Positions 32,789 to 44,200 of a stretch of DNA of 64,000 nt are shown here, in pieces. The position numbers were made by a program, and so were the translations under genes. This stretch comes from Brevundimonas sp. M20. Lineage in GTDB: Bacteria > Pseudomonadota > Alphaproteobacteria > Caulobacterales > Caulobacteraceae. The notes beneath the pieces were generated by a model, which saw only the letters and a list, made by a program, of their open reading frames with translations, made no database searches and was not told the origin of the DNA. The DNA lies in the NCBI RefSeq assembly GCF_006547065.1, contig NZ_CP041243.1:2433001-2497000 (forward strand). Direction: 5' to 3'. The stretch's first letter is position 1. Each line of letters begins with the position of its first letter.

Positions 32789-35479
32789 CTACCTGTCCTT
32801 TTCGCGCTCCGCCCCCGACCGCGCATCCAGCGCGGCCTGGGCCGCGGCCAGACGGGCGATGGGCACGCGATAGGGCGAGCAACTGACGTAGCTGAGGCCC
32901 ACCTCCTCGCAGAAGGCGATCGACGACGGATCACCGCCGTGTTCACCGCAGATGCCCATCTTGATGTCGGCGCGCACCGCCCCGCCTCGCTCCTTCGCGA
33001 TGCGGATCAGGTCGCCGACGCCGTCACGGTCCAGACGGACGAACGGGTCGGTCTCGAAGATACCCTTGTCCATATAGGCCTGCAGGAAGCGGCCGGAATC
33101 GTCGCGGCTGATGCCGAAGGTGGTCTGGGTCAGGTCATTGGTGCCGAAGCTGAAGAACTGGGCGTGCTCGGCCAGATCTCCGGCGCGCAGGGCGGCGCGG
33201 GGCAGTTCGATCATGGTTCCGACCAGATACTCGACCGTGTCAGCCGCCTCCTCGAAGACGGCCTTCGCCGTCCGGTCGGTGAGCTCGCGCAGATACTTCA
33301 TCTCCAGACCCAGGGCGACCAGCGGATGCATGATCTCCGGGATCGGGGCCAGGCCTGATGCTTTCTTCACGTCCAGCGCGGCTTCCAGCACCGCGCGGAC
33401 CTGCATCTCGTAGATTTCCGGGTAGGCGACGCCGAGGCGGCAGCCGCGATGGCCCAGCATCGGGTTGGTCTCGTGCAGTTCCTTGGCCCGGCGCTTCAGC
33501 TTGGCGGCGTCCAGCCCCGAACCGGCGGCGAGGGCGTCGATGTCCTCTTCCGTGTGCGGGATGAACTCGTGCAGCGGCGGATCGAGCAGGCGCACCGTCA
33601 CCGGCAGGCCCGACATGATTGTGAACAGCTCGACGAAATCCGCCTTCTGGAACGGCGCGATCCTGGCCAAAGCTTTCCGGCGACCCGCTTCATCATCAGC
33701 CAGGATCATCTCGCGCACGGCGGCGATCCGGGTGTCGTCAAAGAACATGTGCTCGGTCCGGCACAGGCCGATGCCTTCGGCGCCGAAGCCGCGCGCGGTC
33801 CTGGCGTCCAGCGGGGTCTCGGCGTTGGCGCGGACGTTCAGGCGACGCACCTTGTCCGCCCAGCCCATCAGGGTCTGGAAGTCGCCGGTCAGTTCCGGCT
33901 CGATCATGGCCACGGCGCCGTCCAGCACCTCACCCTTGCCGCCGTCGATGGTGATGACCTCGCCCGCCTTGAAGGTGCGGCCGCGCGCGGTGAAGGTCCG
34001 CGCCTTGTCATCAATGTGGATTTCGCCCGCGCCCGAGACGCAGGGACGGCCCATGCCGCGCGCGACCACCGCGGCGTGGCTGGTCATGCCGCCTCGCGCC
34101 GTGACGATGCCGCGCGCCGCGTGCATGCCGTGGATGTCTTCGGGCGAGGTTTCCTCGCGCACCAGAATGACCGCTTCGCCCAGCTGGGCCAGACGCTCGG
34201 CCTCGTCGGCGTCGAAGACGATGGCGCCCGTCGCCGCGCCCGGCGAGGCGGGCAGGCCCTGCGCCACCACGGTGCGGGCCGCGTTCGGGTCCAGCGTCGG
34301 GTGCAGCAGCTGGTCCAGCGCGGCGGGCTCGACCCGCGACACGGCTTCTTCCTGCGAGATCACGCCCTCGGCGGCCAGCTCCACGGCGATCTTCAGCGCC
34401 GACCTGGCCGTGCGCTTGCCGTTGCGGGTCTGCAGCATCCAGAGGCGGCCCTGTTCGACCGTGAACTCGATGTCCTGCATGTCGCGGTAGTGGCTCTCCA
34501 GCTTGGTCACCACCTCCACGAACTGGCCGAACACCTCCGGCATGGCCTCTTCCATCGAGAGGGCCGTTTCGCCCATCTCCTCGCGGCCCGCCCTGGTCAG
34601 CGACTGCGGCGTGCGGATGCCCGCCACCACGTCCTCGCCCTGGGCGTTGATCAGGAACTCGCCGTACAGCTTCGCTTCGCCCGTCGACGGATTGCGCGTG
34701 AAGGCCACGCCCGTCGCCGAGGTCTCGCCCATGTTGCCGAACACCATCGACTGGATGTTCACGGCCGTGCCCCAGCTCTCGGGGATGTCGTGCATGCGGC
34801 GATAGAATTTGGCCCGGTCGTTCATCCAGCTGGTGAACACGGCGCCGACGGCGCCCCACAGCTGGTCATTCGGATCTTGCGGGAAGGCGTGGCCGAGGTT
34901 GCGCTCGACCACCGCCTTGTAGTCGGCGACGACCTTTTCCCAGTCCTTCGCCGTCAGATCGGTGTCGACGGTGACGCCCAGACGGTCCTTGTGGTCGTCC
35001 AGAACCTCCTCGAACTCGTCGTGGCCGATGCCCAGCACCACGTTCGAATACATGGTGATGAAACGGCGGTAGCTGTCGAAGGCGAAGCGGCGGTCGCCCG
35101 ACAGGGCCGCCAGACCTTCCACCGTCTCGTCGTTCAGGCCCAGATTCAGGACCGTGTCCATCATCCCCGGCATCGAGGCGCGGGCGCCCGAGCGGACCGA
35201 GACCAGCAGCGGATTCTTCGCGTCGCCGAAGGTCTTGCCGACGATGCCCTCGACCTTGGCCAGCCCGGCCTTCACCTGTTCGGTCAGGTCAGCGGGATAG
35301 CTCTGGCCCTGCGCATAGTAGTGGTTGCAGGCCTCGGTGGTGATGGTGAAGCCCGGCGGGACCGGCAGCCCCAGCGCCGACATCTCGGCCAGGTTCGCCC
35401 CCTTGCCGCCGAGAAGATTCTTCATCGAAGCGTCGCCGTCGGCCGAACCGCCGCCGAAGCCGTACACCCACTGAGTCAT
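32789..35479 (-). CDS. ppdK: Pyruvate, phosphate dikinase
   Basis: PpdK interconverts pyruvate + ATP + Pi with PEP + AMP + PPi, favouring gluconeogenic or PPi-linked glycolysis. The 896-residue protein has the N-terminal nucleotide domain (MKNLLGGKGANLAEMSALGL, PPGFTITTEAC), the swivelling His domain (ARGGMTSHAAVVARGMGRPC) and a PEP-binding TIM barrel (GLCRTEHMFFDDTR, MLGHRGCRLGVAYPEIYEMQ, CGEHGGDPSS). The length is close to the usual 870-900. It is divergent to ccrM, the same neighbourhood pattern as other alphaproteobacteria. Confidence 0.95.
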   Translation of the reverse strand: MTQWVYGFGGGSADGDASMKNLLGGKGANLAEMSALGLPVPPGFTITTEACNHYYAQGQSYPADLTEQVKAGLAKVEGIVGKTFGDAKNPLLVSVRSGARASMPGMMDTVLNLGLNDETVEGLAALSGDRRFAFDSYRRFITMYSNVVLGIGHDEFEEVLDDHKDRLGVTVDTDLTAKDWEKVVADYKAVVERNLGHAFPQDPNDQLWGAVGAVFTSWMNDRAKFYRRMHDIPESWGTAVNIQSMVFGNMGETSATGVAFTRNPSTGEAKLYGEFLINAQGEDVVAGIRTPQSLTRAGREEMGETALSMEEAMPEVFGQFVEVVTKLESHYRDMQDIEFTVEQGRLWMLQTRNGKRTARSALKIAVELAAEGVISQEEAVSRVEPAALDQLLHPTLDPNAARTVVAQGLPASPGAATGAIVFDADEAERLAQLGEAVILVREETSPEDIHGMHAARGIVTARGGMTSHAAVVARGMGRPCVSGAGEIHIDDKARTFTARGRTFKAGEVITIDGGKGEVLDGAVAMIEPELTGDFQTLMGWADKVRRLNVRANAETPLDARTARGFGAEGIGLCRTEHMFFDDTRIAAVREMILADDEAGRRKALARIAPFQKADFVELFTIMSGLPVTVRLLDPPLHEFIPHTEEDIDALAAGSGLDAAKLKRRAKELHETNPMLGHRGCRLGVAYPEIYEMQVRAVLEAALDVKKASGLAPIPEIMHPLVALGLEMKYLRELTDRTAKAVFEEAADTVEYLVGTMIELPRAALRAGDLAEHAQFFSFGTNDLTQTTFGISRDDSGRFLQAYMDKGIFETDPFVRLDRDGVGDLIRIAKERGGAVRADIKMGICGEHGGDPSSIAFCEEVGLSYVSCSPYRVPIARLAAAQAALDARSGAEREKDR

Positions 35480-36820
<1,341 letters not shown>

Positions 36821-36868
36821 GGCAAGATTGCGGATCAGGCGCCTTTGCCCATATGATCAGGAATGGCG

Positions 36869-37057
36869 ATGAAGAAACAACGCACCAACGGTGCCGTGGT
36901 CAGCCTTAAGGGGCGGGACAAGGACAGCGGCGTATTTGTGCACCGACGCGCCGCGAATGGCACGGTCATCACATCCATGAACCGTGATGTTTACGACACC
37001 GCTCTTGCCAATGCCAAGGCGGCTTTGCGCAAGAAGTCCGCAGTCTCCGCAAGCTGA
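36869..37057 (+). CDS. Small basic protein of unknown function, first gene of coupled pair
   Basis: The 62-residue product begins MKKQRTNGAVVSLKGRDKDS, followed by GVFVHRRAANGTVITSMNRD and a helical KAALRKKSA tail. It is basic and has no membrane segment. The ATG at 36869 follows AGGA by six bases; an ATG at 36863 is too close to that site. Its TGA overlaps the next ATG (TGATG at 37055-37059). G+C is visibly lower than in ccrM or mutY on either side, suggesting acquisition. I do not recognise a family. Confidence 0.55.
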   Translation: MKKQRTNGAVVSLKGRDKDSGVFVHRRAANGTVITSMNRDVYDTALANAKAALRKKSAVSAS

Positions 37058-37497
37058 TGTCGCACTCACAGACCTACAACGAGGTCTTTGAGCGGCTCGT
37101 CACCGACACCGACGATATTGAAGGCTTCATCGCCTACGGTCTCTACAAGCAGGCGAAGCGGGAATGGCTGATTGCATTCCACTCAGAAAATCAGCGCTCG
37201 CCAAGTTTGAAAGAGCTGAACGCCTATAACAAAACCTGGACTGACACGTCTCTGCAGGCGCTCCGGGAGAATGCTGAAAGCGCCCTTTCCGCATATGCCG
37301 ACACCATCATTGATGTCGCGACGCCGGAAATCGAGGCCGAAGCACTGAAAGTTGGGCGGCCGATCTGGAAAGATTTGCTGATCGGGGCCAGTTCGGCCCT
37401 CACGTACTCGCTTCTTTTGATTGTCGCTTCCTATCTAATTCAGGTCTTCGGCAACGACATTGCTGATGCCTACCGGAGCTTGTCGCCCGGCGCCTGA
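37057..37497 (+). CDS. Membrane-anchored protein of unknown function, second gene of coupled pair
   Basis: The 146-residue protein starts MSHSQTYNEVFERLVTDTDD, then IEGFIAYGLYKQAKREWLIA and a charged helical middle. One strongly hydrophobic helix lies near the C-end (SSALTYSLLLIVASYLIQVF). The layout is a cytosolic helical domain anchored by a C-terminal transmembrane segment. The I-x-Y-x-L-Y-K-x-x-K-x-E-W pattern recalls small membrane proteins seen in accessory regions, but I cannot name the family. It is coupled to the preceding gene, is lower in GC than its neighbours, and is convergent with mutY. Confidence 0.6.
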   Translation: MSHSQTYNEVFERLVTDTDDIEGFIAYGLYKQAKREWLIAFHSENQRSPSLKELNAYNKTWTDTSLQALRENAESALSAYADTIIDVATPEIEAEALKVGRPIWKDLLIGASSALTYSLLLIVASYLIQVFGNDIADAYRSLSPGA

Positions 37498-37499
37498 TC

Positions 37500-38540
37500 T
37501 CATCCCGAAAACGCACCCAGCCCCCGCTCCAGCGCCTTCCTGAACACCGTCGGCAGCGCGCCCAGCGCCTGTTCCACCGGCGTCCAGACGAAGTCGCCCG
37601 TCCCCTCGCCCGTCCGCACGTCCAGCGTCAGGCTGAAATGGGTGAAGACGTGCTCGACGAACCCCGCCTCGCGCCAGTCGGCGTCCACGGGCGGTATCGT
37701 GTCCGGCGCGGCGCTCCAGTCCGAGGTCGGCAGGCCCAGCATGCCGCCCAGCAGCCCCTTGTCCGGCCTGCGGACCAGCGCCACACGCCCCTGTTCATCC
37801 CTCAACACCCAGGCGACGCCTGACCGGCGGGGCCGCTCGGCCTTCTTCAGCTTCAGCGGATAGCGTTCCGGCTGGCCGCCCGCATATCCGGCGCACCATG
37901 TCGTCAGCGGGCAGTCCCCGCATAGCGGCGACTTCGGACGGCAGACGGTGGCTCCCAGATCCATCAACGCCTGCGCCCAGTCCCCCGGCCGCTCGTCCCG
38001 CACCAGCGATCCCGCCAGCGCGCGCAGTTCGGGCCGGGCCGTCGGCACGGGCGTCTCGACCGCGAACAGCCGTGCCATGACGCGCTCCACATTGCCGTCC
38101 ACCACATTGGCCGCCTCGCCGAAGGCGATGCCGGCGACGGCGGCGGCGGTGTAGGCGCCCACCCCCGGCAGGGCCAGCAGCCCCGCCTCGGTATCGGGGA
38201 ACACGCCGCCGTGCCCGCCCGCCACCGCTCGCGCACAGGCCAGCAGATTGCGGGCGCGAGCGTAGTACCCAAGCCCCGCCCAGGCGGCCATGACATCCGC
38301 ATCCTCCGCCGCCGCCAGATCAGAGACCGTCGGCCAGCGCTCGGTGAACTTCAGGAAGTACGGCGTGGCGTGCGGCGTGGTGGTCTGTTGCAGCATCACC
38401 TCGGACAGCCAGACCCGGTACGGATCGGGCCGCCCCCTCGATCCGGGCGGCGCGCGCCAGACAAGCGTCCGCGCATGGACGTCATACCAGCCCAGCAGGG
38501 CGGATCGGATCGCGGGCACGTCGGCGGGGACGGAAGGCAT
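37500..38540 (-). CDS. mutY: A/G-specific adenine glycosylase
   Basis: MutY removes adenine opposite 8-oxoguanine. The 346-residue protein has the catalytic Glu in WLSEVMLQQTTTPHATPYF, the helix-hairpin-helix LPGVGAYTAAAVAGIAF with catalytic Asp in NVVDGNVERVM, and the Fe-S loop C-x6-C-x2-C-x5-C (CRPKSPLCGDCPLTTWC). The C-terminal NUDIX-like 8-oxoG reader shows GLLGGMLGLPTSDW and VFTHFSLTLDV. ATG 38540 (MPSVPADVPAIR) is favoured. It diverges from the dciA-like gene by 21 bp. Confidence 0.95.
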   Translation of the reverse strand: MPSVPADVPAIRSALLGWYDVHARTLVWRAPPGSRGRPDPYRVWLSEVMLQQTTTPHATPYFLKFTERWPTVSDLAAAEDADVMAAWAGLGYYARARNLLACARAVAGGHGGVFPDTEAGLLALPGVGAYTAAAVAGIAFGEAANVVDGNVERVMARLFAVETPVPTARPELRALAGSLVRDERPGDWAQALMDLGATVCRPKSPLCGDCPLTTWCAGYAGGQPERYPLKLKKAERPRRSGVAWVLRDEQGRVALVRRPDKGLLGGMLGLPTSDWSAAPDTIPPVDADWREAGFVEHVFTHFSLTLDVRTGEGTGDFVWTPVEQALGALPTVFRKALERGLGAFSG

Positions 38541-38561
38541 CGGTCGCGCTATAACCCGGAA

Positions 38562-39113
38562 ATGCGCCGCACGCTGCCCACTGACGCCGAAGCCCGGGAA
38601 ATCCTGTCCCGCCGACGCACCCGCCCGGCTCCCCGCCCGGCGCCCAAGGCCGGTCGCGCGCTTCAGGGGCTGATCAAGGAACTGGACGCCAAGCTTGGTC
38701 GCGGCGCGGGCGCGCTGGAGCCGCGCTGGCGCGAAATCGTCGGCGAACGGCTGGCCCGCGTCACCCGCCCGCAGAAACTGACCAAAGGGCGCGCCGGCGC
38801 CGGGGGCACGCTGGAGCTGCGCGTGGCCGGTCCCGCCGCCCTGCTGGTCCAGCACCAGTCGGAGGACATCATCCAGCGGGTCAACCTGTTCCTGGGGCCC
38901 GGCGCGGTCGAGAAGCTGCGCATCGCCCAGGGACCGGTTAAGCCCCTGCCGGACACGCCCGCCGCCCCGGCCCGCAAGGCCGCGACCGCCGCCCCCCTGC
39001 CCGCCCATCAGGAGGCCGAGCTGAAGGCCTCCCTCGCCGACGCGCCCGACAGTCTCAAGGGGGCGCTGGAGAAGCTGGGGCGGGCGGTCCTGCGCGAGAC
39101 CCGCGACACCTGA
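38562..39113 (+). CDS. DUF721/DciA-like protein
   Basis: The 183-residue protein has the DUF721 core GRALQGLIKELDAKLGRGAG, WREIVGERLARVTRPQKLTK, GGTLELRVAGPAALLVQHQS and IIQRVNLFLGPGAVEKLRI. DUF721 is the conserved part of DciA, the helicase loader of bacteria lacking DnaC. The Pro/Ala linker and ELKASLADAPDSLKGALEKL tail follow. In alphaproteobacteria it commonly lies between mutY and DsbA genes, as here. A function in DnaB loading is inference from the family. Confidence 0.85.
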   Translation: MRRTLPTDAEAREILSRRRTRPAPRPAPKAGRALQGLIKELDAKLGRGAGALEPRWREIVGERLARVTRPQKLTKGRAGAGGTLELRVAGPAALLVQHQSEDIIQRVNLFLGPGAVEKLRIAQGPVKPLPDTPAAPARKAATAAPLPAHQEAELKASLADAPDSLKGALEKLGRAVLRETRDT

Positions 39114-39171
39114 ACCGTTGACAAGGCGGCCTCCGACGGGTCTCGATCCGCCCCGAACCAGAGGGGCTTCC

Positions 39172-39807
39172 ATGCGCAACATCACCACCTTCATCAGCCG
39201 CCGCGCGGCCATCGTGACCGCGATCGCGGCCTCGGCCGTACTGGCCGTCGGCTGCGCCAAGGACACCACCGCCGCCGCTGAAGGGGACATGTCGATGGGG
39301 ACCGGCCCGGTCACCGTGGTCGAATACGCCTCGGTCACCTGCCACGTCTGCGCCGCCTGGCAGCACGAGAACTGGGAAGCCTTCAAGACCCGCTATATCG
39401 ACACCAACAAGGTCCGCTTCGTCTTCCGCGAAATCCCGACGCCCCCGGCCAATGTCGCCGTCGCCGGCTTCCAGGTCGCCCGCTGCGCCGGTGAGGACAA
39501 GTATTTCGACGTCGTCCACGCCATCATGGAAAGCCAGACCGAATGGCAGACGGGCGGCAATCCGCGCGACACCCTGTTCCGCATCGGCAACGGCGCGGGT
39601 CTGACCAACAGCCAGATCGAGACCTGCATCAAGGACCCGAAGGGCCTTGAGGCGATCGACGCCCGCGCCCGCGCGGCGCGCGAGGCCGGTGTTGACGGCA
39701 CCCCCAGCTTCTTCGTCAACGGCACGAAGATCGTCAGCCCCGGCTCGGCCAGCGGCCCGACCCTGAATGACATCGCCGCGGCCATCGACGCCGAACTGGC
39801 GAAATAA
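39172..39807 (+). CDS. DsbA-family thiol oxidoreductase, copy 1 (CHVC)
   Basis: The 211-residue exported protein has MRNITTFISRRAAIVTAIAA with a possible lipobox AVGC. The thioredoxin fold shows VVEYASVTCHVCAAWQHENW (active site CHVC), FVFREIPTPP, CAGEDKYFDVVHAIM and the cis-Pro loop GTPSFFVNGTK. It resembles the thioredoxin_4 subgroup of DsbA that oxidises or isomerises periplasmic proteins. It is the first of three in-line paralogues. The tail SPGSASGPTLNDIAAAIDAE is shared with copy 2. Confidence 0.88.
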   Translation: MRNITTFISRRAAIVTAIAASAVLAVGCAKDTTAAAEGDMSMGTGPVTVVEYASVTCHVCAAWQHENWEAFKTRYIDTNKVRFVFREIPTPPANVAVAGFQVARCAGEDKYFDVVHAIMESQTEWQTGGNPRDTLFRIGNGAGLTNSQIETCIKDPKGLEAIDARARAAREAGVDGTPSFFVNGTKIVSPGSASGPTLNDIAAAIDAELAK

Positions 39808-39941
39808 CCCCTGCGGGGTTTCAGACGGCGAAGGGTTGTCGTTGACAAACCTTCGCCGCACCTGTTCTCGAAAGTCCTTGCACGCACGCGCGCGACAGAA
39901 TCGCGCGATGCTTGGAAATCTCGTCGAGTGAGGACTGCCCC

Positions 39942-40583
39942 ATGACGTTCCGTTACGCCGACATGAGCCGCCGCGCGGCCCTGTCCGCCGCCGCCCTCGC
40001 CGCCATGGCGACACTGACCGGCTGTGGCGGCGGGTCTTCCGCCCCCGCCCAGGGCGACATGGCCCTCGGCGCCGCCGAAGGCGCCAAGGTCACGGTCATC
40101 GAATACGCCTCGGTCACCTGCCCCCACTGCGCCGCCTGGCAGGAAGAGACCTGGCCCGGCTTCAAGGCCAAATATGTGGACACCAACAAGGTCCGCTACG
40201 TCTTCCGCGAACTGCGCACCCCGCCCGCCAACGTCGCCGCCGCCGGTTTCGCCGTCGCCCGCTGCGCCGGTGAAGACAAGTATTTCGACGTCGTCCACGA
40301 GCTGATGTCGAACCTGCCTGAACTGCAGGGCGCCGACCCGCGCTCGACCCTGTTCCGCATCGGTAACGGCGCGGGCCTGAGCAACAGCCAGATCGAGGCC
40401 TGCATCAAGGACCCGGAAAACCTCAAGGCCAGCGACGAACGGGACCGTCAGGCCCTGCGCGCCGGCGTCACCGGCACGCCGACCTTCTTCGTCAACGGCA
40501 CGCAGGTGATCAGCCCCGGCTCGAACAGCGGCGCGACCCTGACCGACCTGTCGACCGCAATCGACGCCGAACTGGCCAAGTAA
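39942..40583 (+). CDS. DsbA-family thiol oxidoreductase, copy 2 (CPHC)
   Basis: The 213-residue protein has a lipobox TLTGC and active site CPHC (VIEYASVTCPHCAAWQEETW), the classic DsbA motif. It then has YVFRELRTPPANVAAAGFAV, CAGEDKYFDVVHELM and the cis-Pro GTPTFFVNGTQ. It is so close to copy 1 across the whole length that a local duplication is clear. The gap between them is 134 bp, longer than the four-base gap to copy 3. The start follows GAGGACTGCCCC. Confidence 0.88.
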   Translation: MTFRYADMSRRAALSAAALAAMATLTGCGGGSSAPAQGDMALGAAEGAKVTVIEYASVTCPHCAAWQEETWPGFKAKYVDTNKVRYVFRELRTPPANVAAAGFAVARCAGEDKYFDVVHELMSNLPELQGADPRSTLFRIGNGAGLSNSQIEACIKDPENLKASDERDRQALRAGVTGTPTFFVNGTQVISPGSNSGATLTDLSTAIDAELAK

Positions 40584-40587
40584 GCCC

Positions 40588-41226
40588 ATGCTGACGGGGC
40601 CGCGGCGAACCCTTCTGCTTCTGGCGCTGGCCCTGCCGGCGCTGCTTGCGACGACGTCCGCGCCGTCACAGGCGCAGACGCCCGCGGCTCCCGTCCCGGC
40701 CGTCACAGCGGCCGACCGCACGCTGGGCCGCGCCGACGCTCCGGTGACGGTGATCGAGTACGCCTCCTTCACCTGCCACCACTGTTCGGACTGGCACCAG
40801 TTCGTCTTTCCGCTCTTCAAGCAGCGCCTGATCGACACCGGTCAGGTGCGCTTTGTCTTCCGCAACCTGCCGACCAGCCCGGACAGCCTGTCCCTGCCCG
40901 CCGCCGCGATGGCGCGCTGTGCGGCGCCGGAAAAGTTCTTCGATGTGGTCTCGGTCCTGATGCGCGGTCAGTCGGCCGTGCTGAACGGCGGGCGTCAGGA
41001 GGACTGGTACGACCCGGCCATCGCCGTCAGCGGCCGCACCCGCGCCCAGTTGACCGCCTGCGCCGACCTGCCCGCCACGCGCGCCGCGCTGGAGCGGGAC
41101 ATCAACGGAGCCGCCGCCGCCGGAGCGACGACCACCCCCGCCTTCTTCGTCAACGGACGCCGCGTGACCGACCGCTCTCTGGGCGGTCTGGAGGTCGCCG
41201 TCCGCGCGGCCGCCGCGGCCCGCTAG
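40588..41226 (+). CDS. DsbA-family thiol oxidoreductase, copy 3 (CHHC)
   Basis: The 212-residue protein has a Sec signal MLTGPRRTLLLLALALPALL ending SQAQ and active site CHHC (VIEYASFTCHHCSDWHQFVF). It also has FVFRNLPTSPDSLSLPAAAM, CAAPEKFFDVVSVLM and the cis-Pro TTPAFFVNGRR. It is more diverged than copies 1 and 2. It starts four bases after copy 2 and ends 12 bases before the smc GTG, so all are likely co-transcribed. The variant active sites may give different redox potentials; this is inference. Confidence 0.87.
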   Translation: MLTGPRRTLLLLALALPALLATTSAPSQAQTPAAPVPAVTAADRTLGRADAPVTVIEYASFTCHHCSDWHQFVFPLFKQRLIDTGQVRFVFRNLPTSPDSLSLPAAAMARCAAPEKFFDVVSVLMRGQSAVLNGGRQEDWYDPAIAVSGRTRAQLTACADLPATRAALERDINGAAAAGATTTPAFFVNGRRVTDRSLGGLEVAVRAAAAAR

Positions 41227-41238
41227 GCCCACCCGCCG

Positions 41239-44200
41239 GTGCAGTTCCAGCGCCTCAGACTCGTCGGCTTCAAGTCCTTCGTCGACGCGCAGGAATTCCA
41301 TATCGAGCCCGGCCTGACCGGTATCGTCGGCCCCAACGGCTGCGGCAAGTCCAACGTCCTTGAGAGCCTGCGCTGGGTCATGGGCGCCAACTCGGCCAAG
41401 GCCATGCGCGGTCAGGGCATGGACGACGTCATCTTCGCCGGCGCCGCCAACCGCCCACCGCGCAGCCACGCCGAAGTCCAGCTGACCATCGACAACGCCC
41501 AGCGCCGCGCGCCCCAGCCCTTCACCGACAGCCCGATCCTCGAGGTGTCGCGCCGCATCGACCGGGGGCAGGGCTCGACCTACCGGATCAACGGCAAGGA
41601 GGTCCGCGCCCGCGACGTCCAGCTGCTTTTCGCCGACGCCTCAACCGGCGCCAACTCCCCGGCTCTCGTCCGTCAGGGCCAGATCAGCGAACTGATCGCC
41701 GCCAAACCCCAGAACCGTCGCCGCATTCTCGAGGAAGCCGGCGGGGTCGCGGGCCTGCACACTCGCCGCCACGAGGCCGAACTGCGCCTGAAGGCCGCCG
41801 AGGCCAACCTCGAACGTCTCGACGACATCGGTCGCGAACTGGAGACCACCCTCGGGCGCCTGAAGCGCGAGGCGCGGCAGGCCGAGAAGTACAAGAAGAT
41901 CTCCGCCGAGATCCGCGCGCTTCAGGCATCGCTGCTCTACGTCCGCTGGAACGACGCCCGCCTCGCCGCCGAGGGCGCCGCGCAGGAACTGGCCGAGGCC
42001 GACCGCGCCGTGGTGGAGGCGACCACCGCATCCGGCCGCGCCCAGACCGCCGCCCTGAACGCGCAGGAAGCCCTGAAGCCCGCGCGCGAGGAAGACGCCG
42101 TCGCCGGCGCCCTGCTGCATCGCGCCAGCCTGGAGCGCGACCGCCTCGACATGGCCGAGCAGCAGGCCCGCGCCGAGGTCGAGCGGCTGAAGGCCGAGGG
42201 CGCCCGCATCGCCGCCGACATCGAGCGCGAAACCGGCATGGCCGGCGACGCTGAAAGCGAGCTGGCCCGGCTGACCGAGGCCTTCGACCGCGTCTCCGCC
42301 GAGATCGCCGCCGCGCCCGCGCGAGGCCCGCAACTGGACGCCGCCCTGCTGGCCGCCGAAGACGCGCGCCGCGCCGCCGATGCCGAGGTCGAGCGCGTGG
42401 CCGGGGCCGTCGCCGCCGTCGAGGCCCGCGTCTCCGCCGAGAACGCTCGCAAGAGGGACGCCGAGGCCCGCGTCGAACGCGCCAGAACTCAGCTCGCCTC
42501 GGCCCAGCGTGAACGCGATGCGCTCGGCCCGCTCGAGACGCCTGAGATCGAGGCCGCCCGCACCGCTCTGGAACAGGCGCAGGCCGCCCTGACGGCCGCC
42601 CGCGCCGCCGTCGAGACCGCCGAGGCGGACCGGGGCGACAAGGCCCGGGCCGAACAGGAGGCCCGTCAGGCCGCCCGCGCCGCCGAGGACCGTCTGGGCC
42701 GCCTCCAGACCGAGGCCCGCGGCCTCGCCCAGCTGCTGGTTCAGGGCAAGCGCGAGCACGCCCCGGCGCTGGACAGGGTGCAGGCAGACAAGGGCTATGA
42801 AGCCGCCCTCGCCGCCGCCCTCGGCGACGATCTGGACGCCGCGCTGGACGCCCGCGCCGCCGCCTACTGGGCCGGGGCGACGGTTCCCACGCCGTCATGG
42901 CCCAAGGGGGTGACGCCGCTGGCCGACCACGTCTCGGCCCCCGATCAGCTGAAGGCCCGTCTGGCCCTCTGCGGCGTGGCGGCGAAGGATCAGGTCGCGG
43001 CCCTGGCGAAGGACCTGCCCGTCGGCGCCCGTCTGGTCACCACCGACGGCGACCTGTGGCGCTGGGACGGCTTCGTCCAGCGCGCCGAGGCCCCGCGCCC
43101 CGCCGCCGTCCGTCTGGCCCAGCGCACGCGCCTGTCCGAGCTCGAAGCCGAGATTGATCAGGGCAAGCCCGCGCTCGACGCCGCCCAGACCGCGCTGAAG
43201 TCCGCCACCGACGCCTTCCGCGGGGCTGAGGAGCGGGTGAAGACCGCCCGCGCCGCCCCCTTCCCGCTCGACAAGGCCGTGACCGCCGCCCGCGACCGCG
43301 TCGAGGCCCTCGGTCGCGAACAGGCGCGCAAGGAAGCCCGCGCGCAGGCGCTGGACGAGACCCTGACGCGCCTGACCGCCGAGGTCGAGGCCGCCGAGGC
43401 CGCCCTTCAGGAGGCGCAGGGGACCGAAGCGCCATCCGAAACCCTCGCCGCCCTGCGCGAGGAGCTGACCACCGCCCGCGCCGCCGCTGACGCCGCCCGC
43501 ACCGCCTCCGCCACCGCCCGCGTCGAGCGCGACAGCGAGGCCCGCGAGGTCGCCGCCCGCCAGTCCCGCGTCGAGGGCATCAAGCGGGAGCGCGAAGGTT
43601 GGGCCGGACGCGCGAAGGACGCCAAGGCCCGCGTCACCGCGCTGGAGAAGGACGCGACCACCACCGCCGCCAAACTCAAGCAGGCATCCGACGCACCCGA
43701 TCAGCTGGCCGCCCAGCGCTCGGCCCTGCTGGACGCCCTGACCACTGCCGAGACCCGCCGAAAGGCGGCCGCCGACGCCCTCGCCCTGGCCGAGACCGCC
43801 GCCGGGGACGCTGACCGCGCAGCCCGCGCCGCCGAAACCGCCGCCTCGCAGGCGCGCGAGGCCCGCGCCGGCCTGGCCGCCCGCGCCGAGGCCGCCGTCG
43901 AAAAGCTGGCCGACGCCACGAAGAACGTCGAGGAAACGGCGCAGATGTCGCCGGAGGAGCTGGGCCAGAAGCTGACCGACGACGCCGTCGCTCGCCCCCC
44001 CGACGCCGCCGGCGCCGAAAGCCTGCTGTTCGGGCTGGAGCGCGAGCGCGAGGCGCTGGGCGCGGTCAACCTGCTGGCCGAGGAGGAGGCCAACGACTAC
44101 GGCGACCGCCTGCAGACGATGAAGGTCGAACGCTCCGACCTGACCAGCGCCATCGCCAAACTGCGGGACGGCATCGACGAACTGAACGCCGAGGGCCGCG

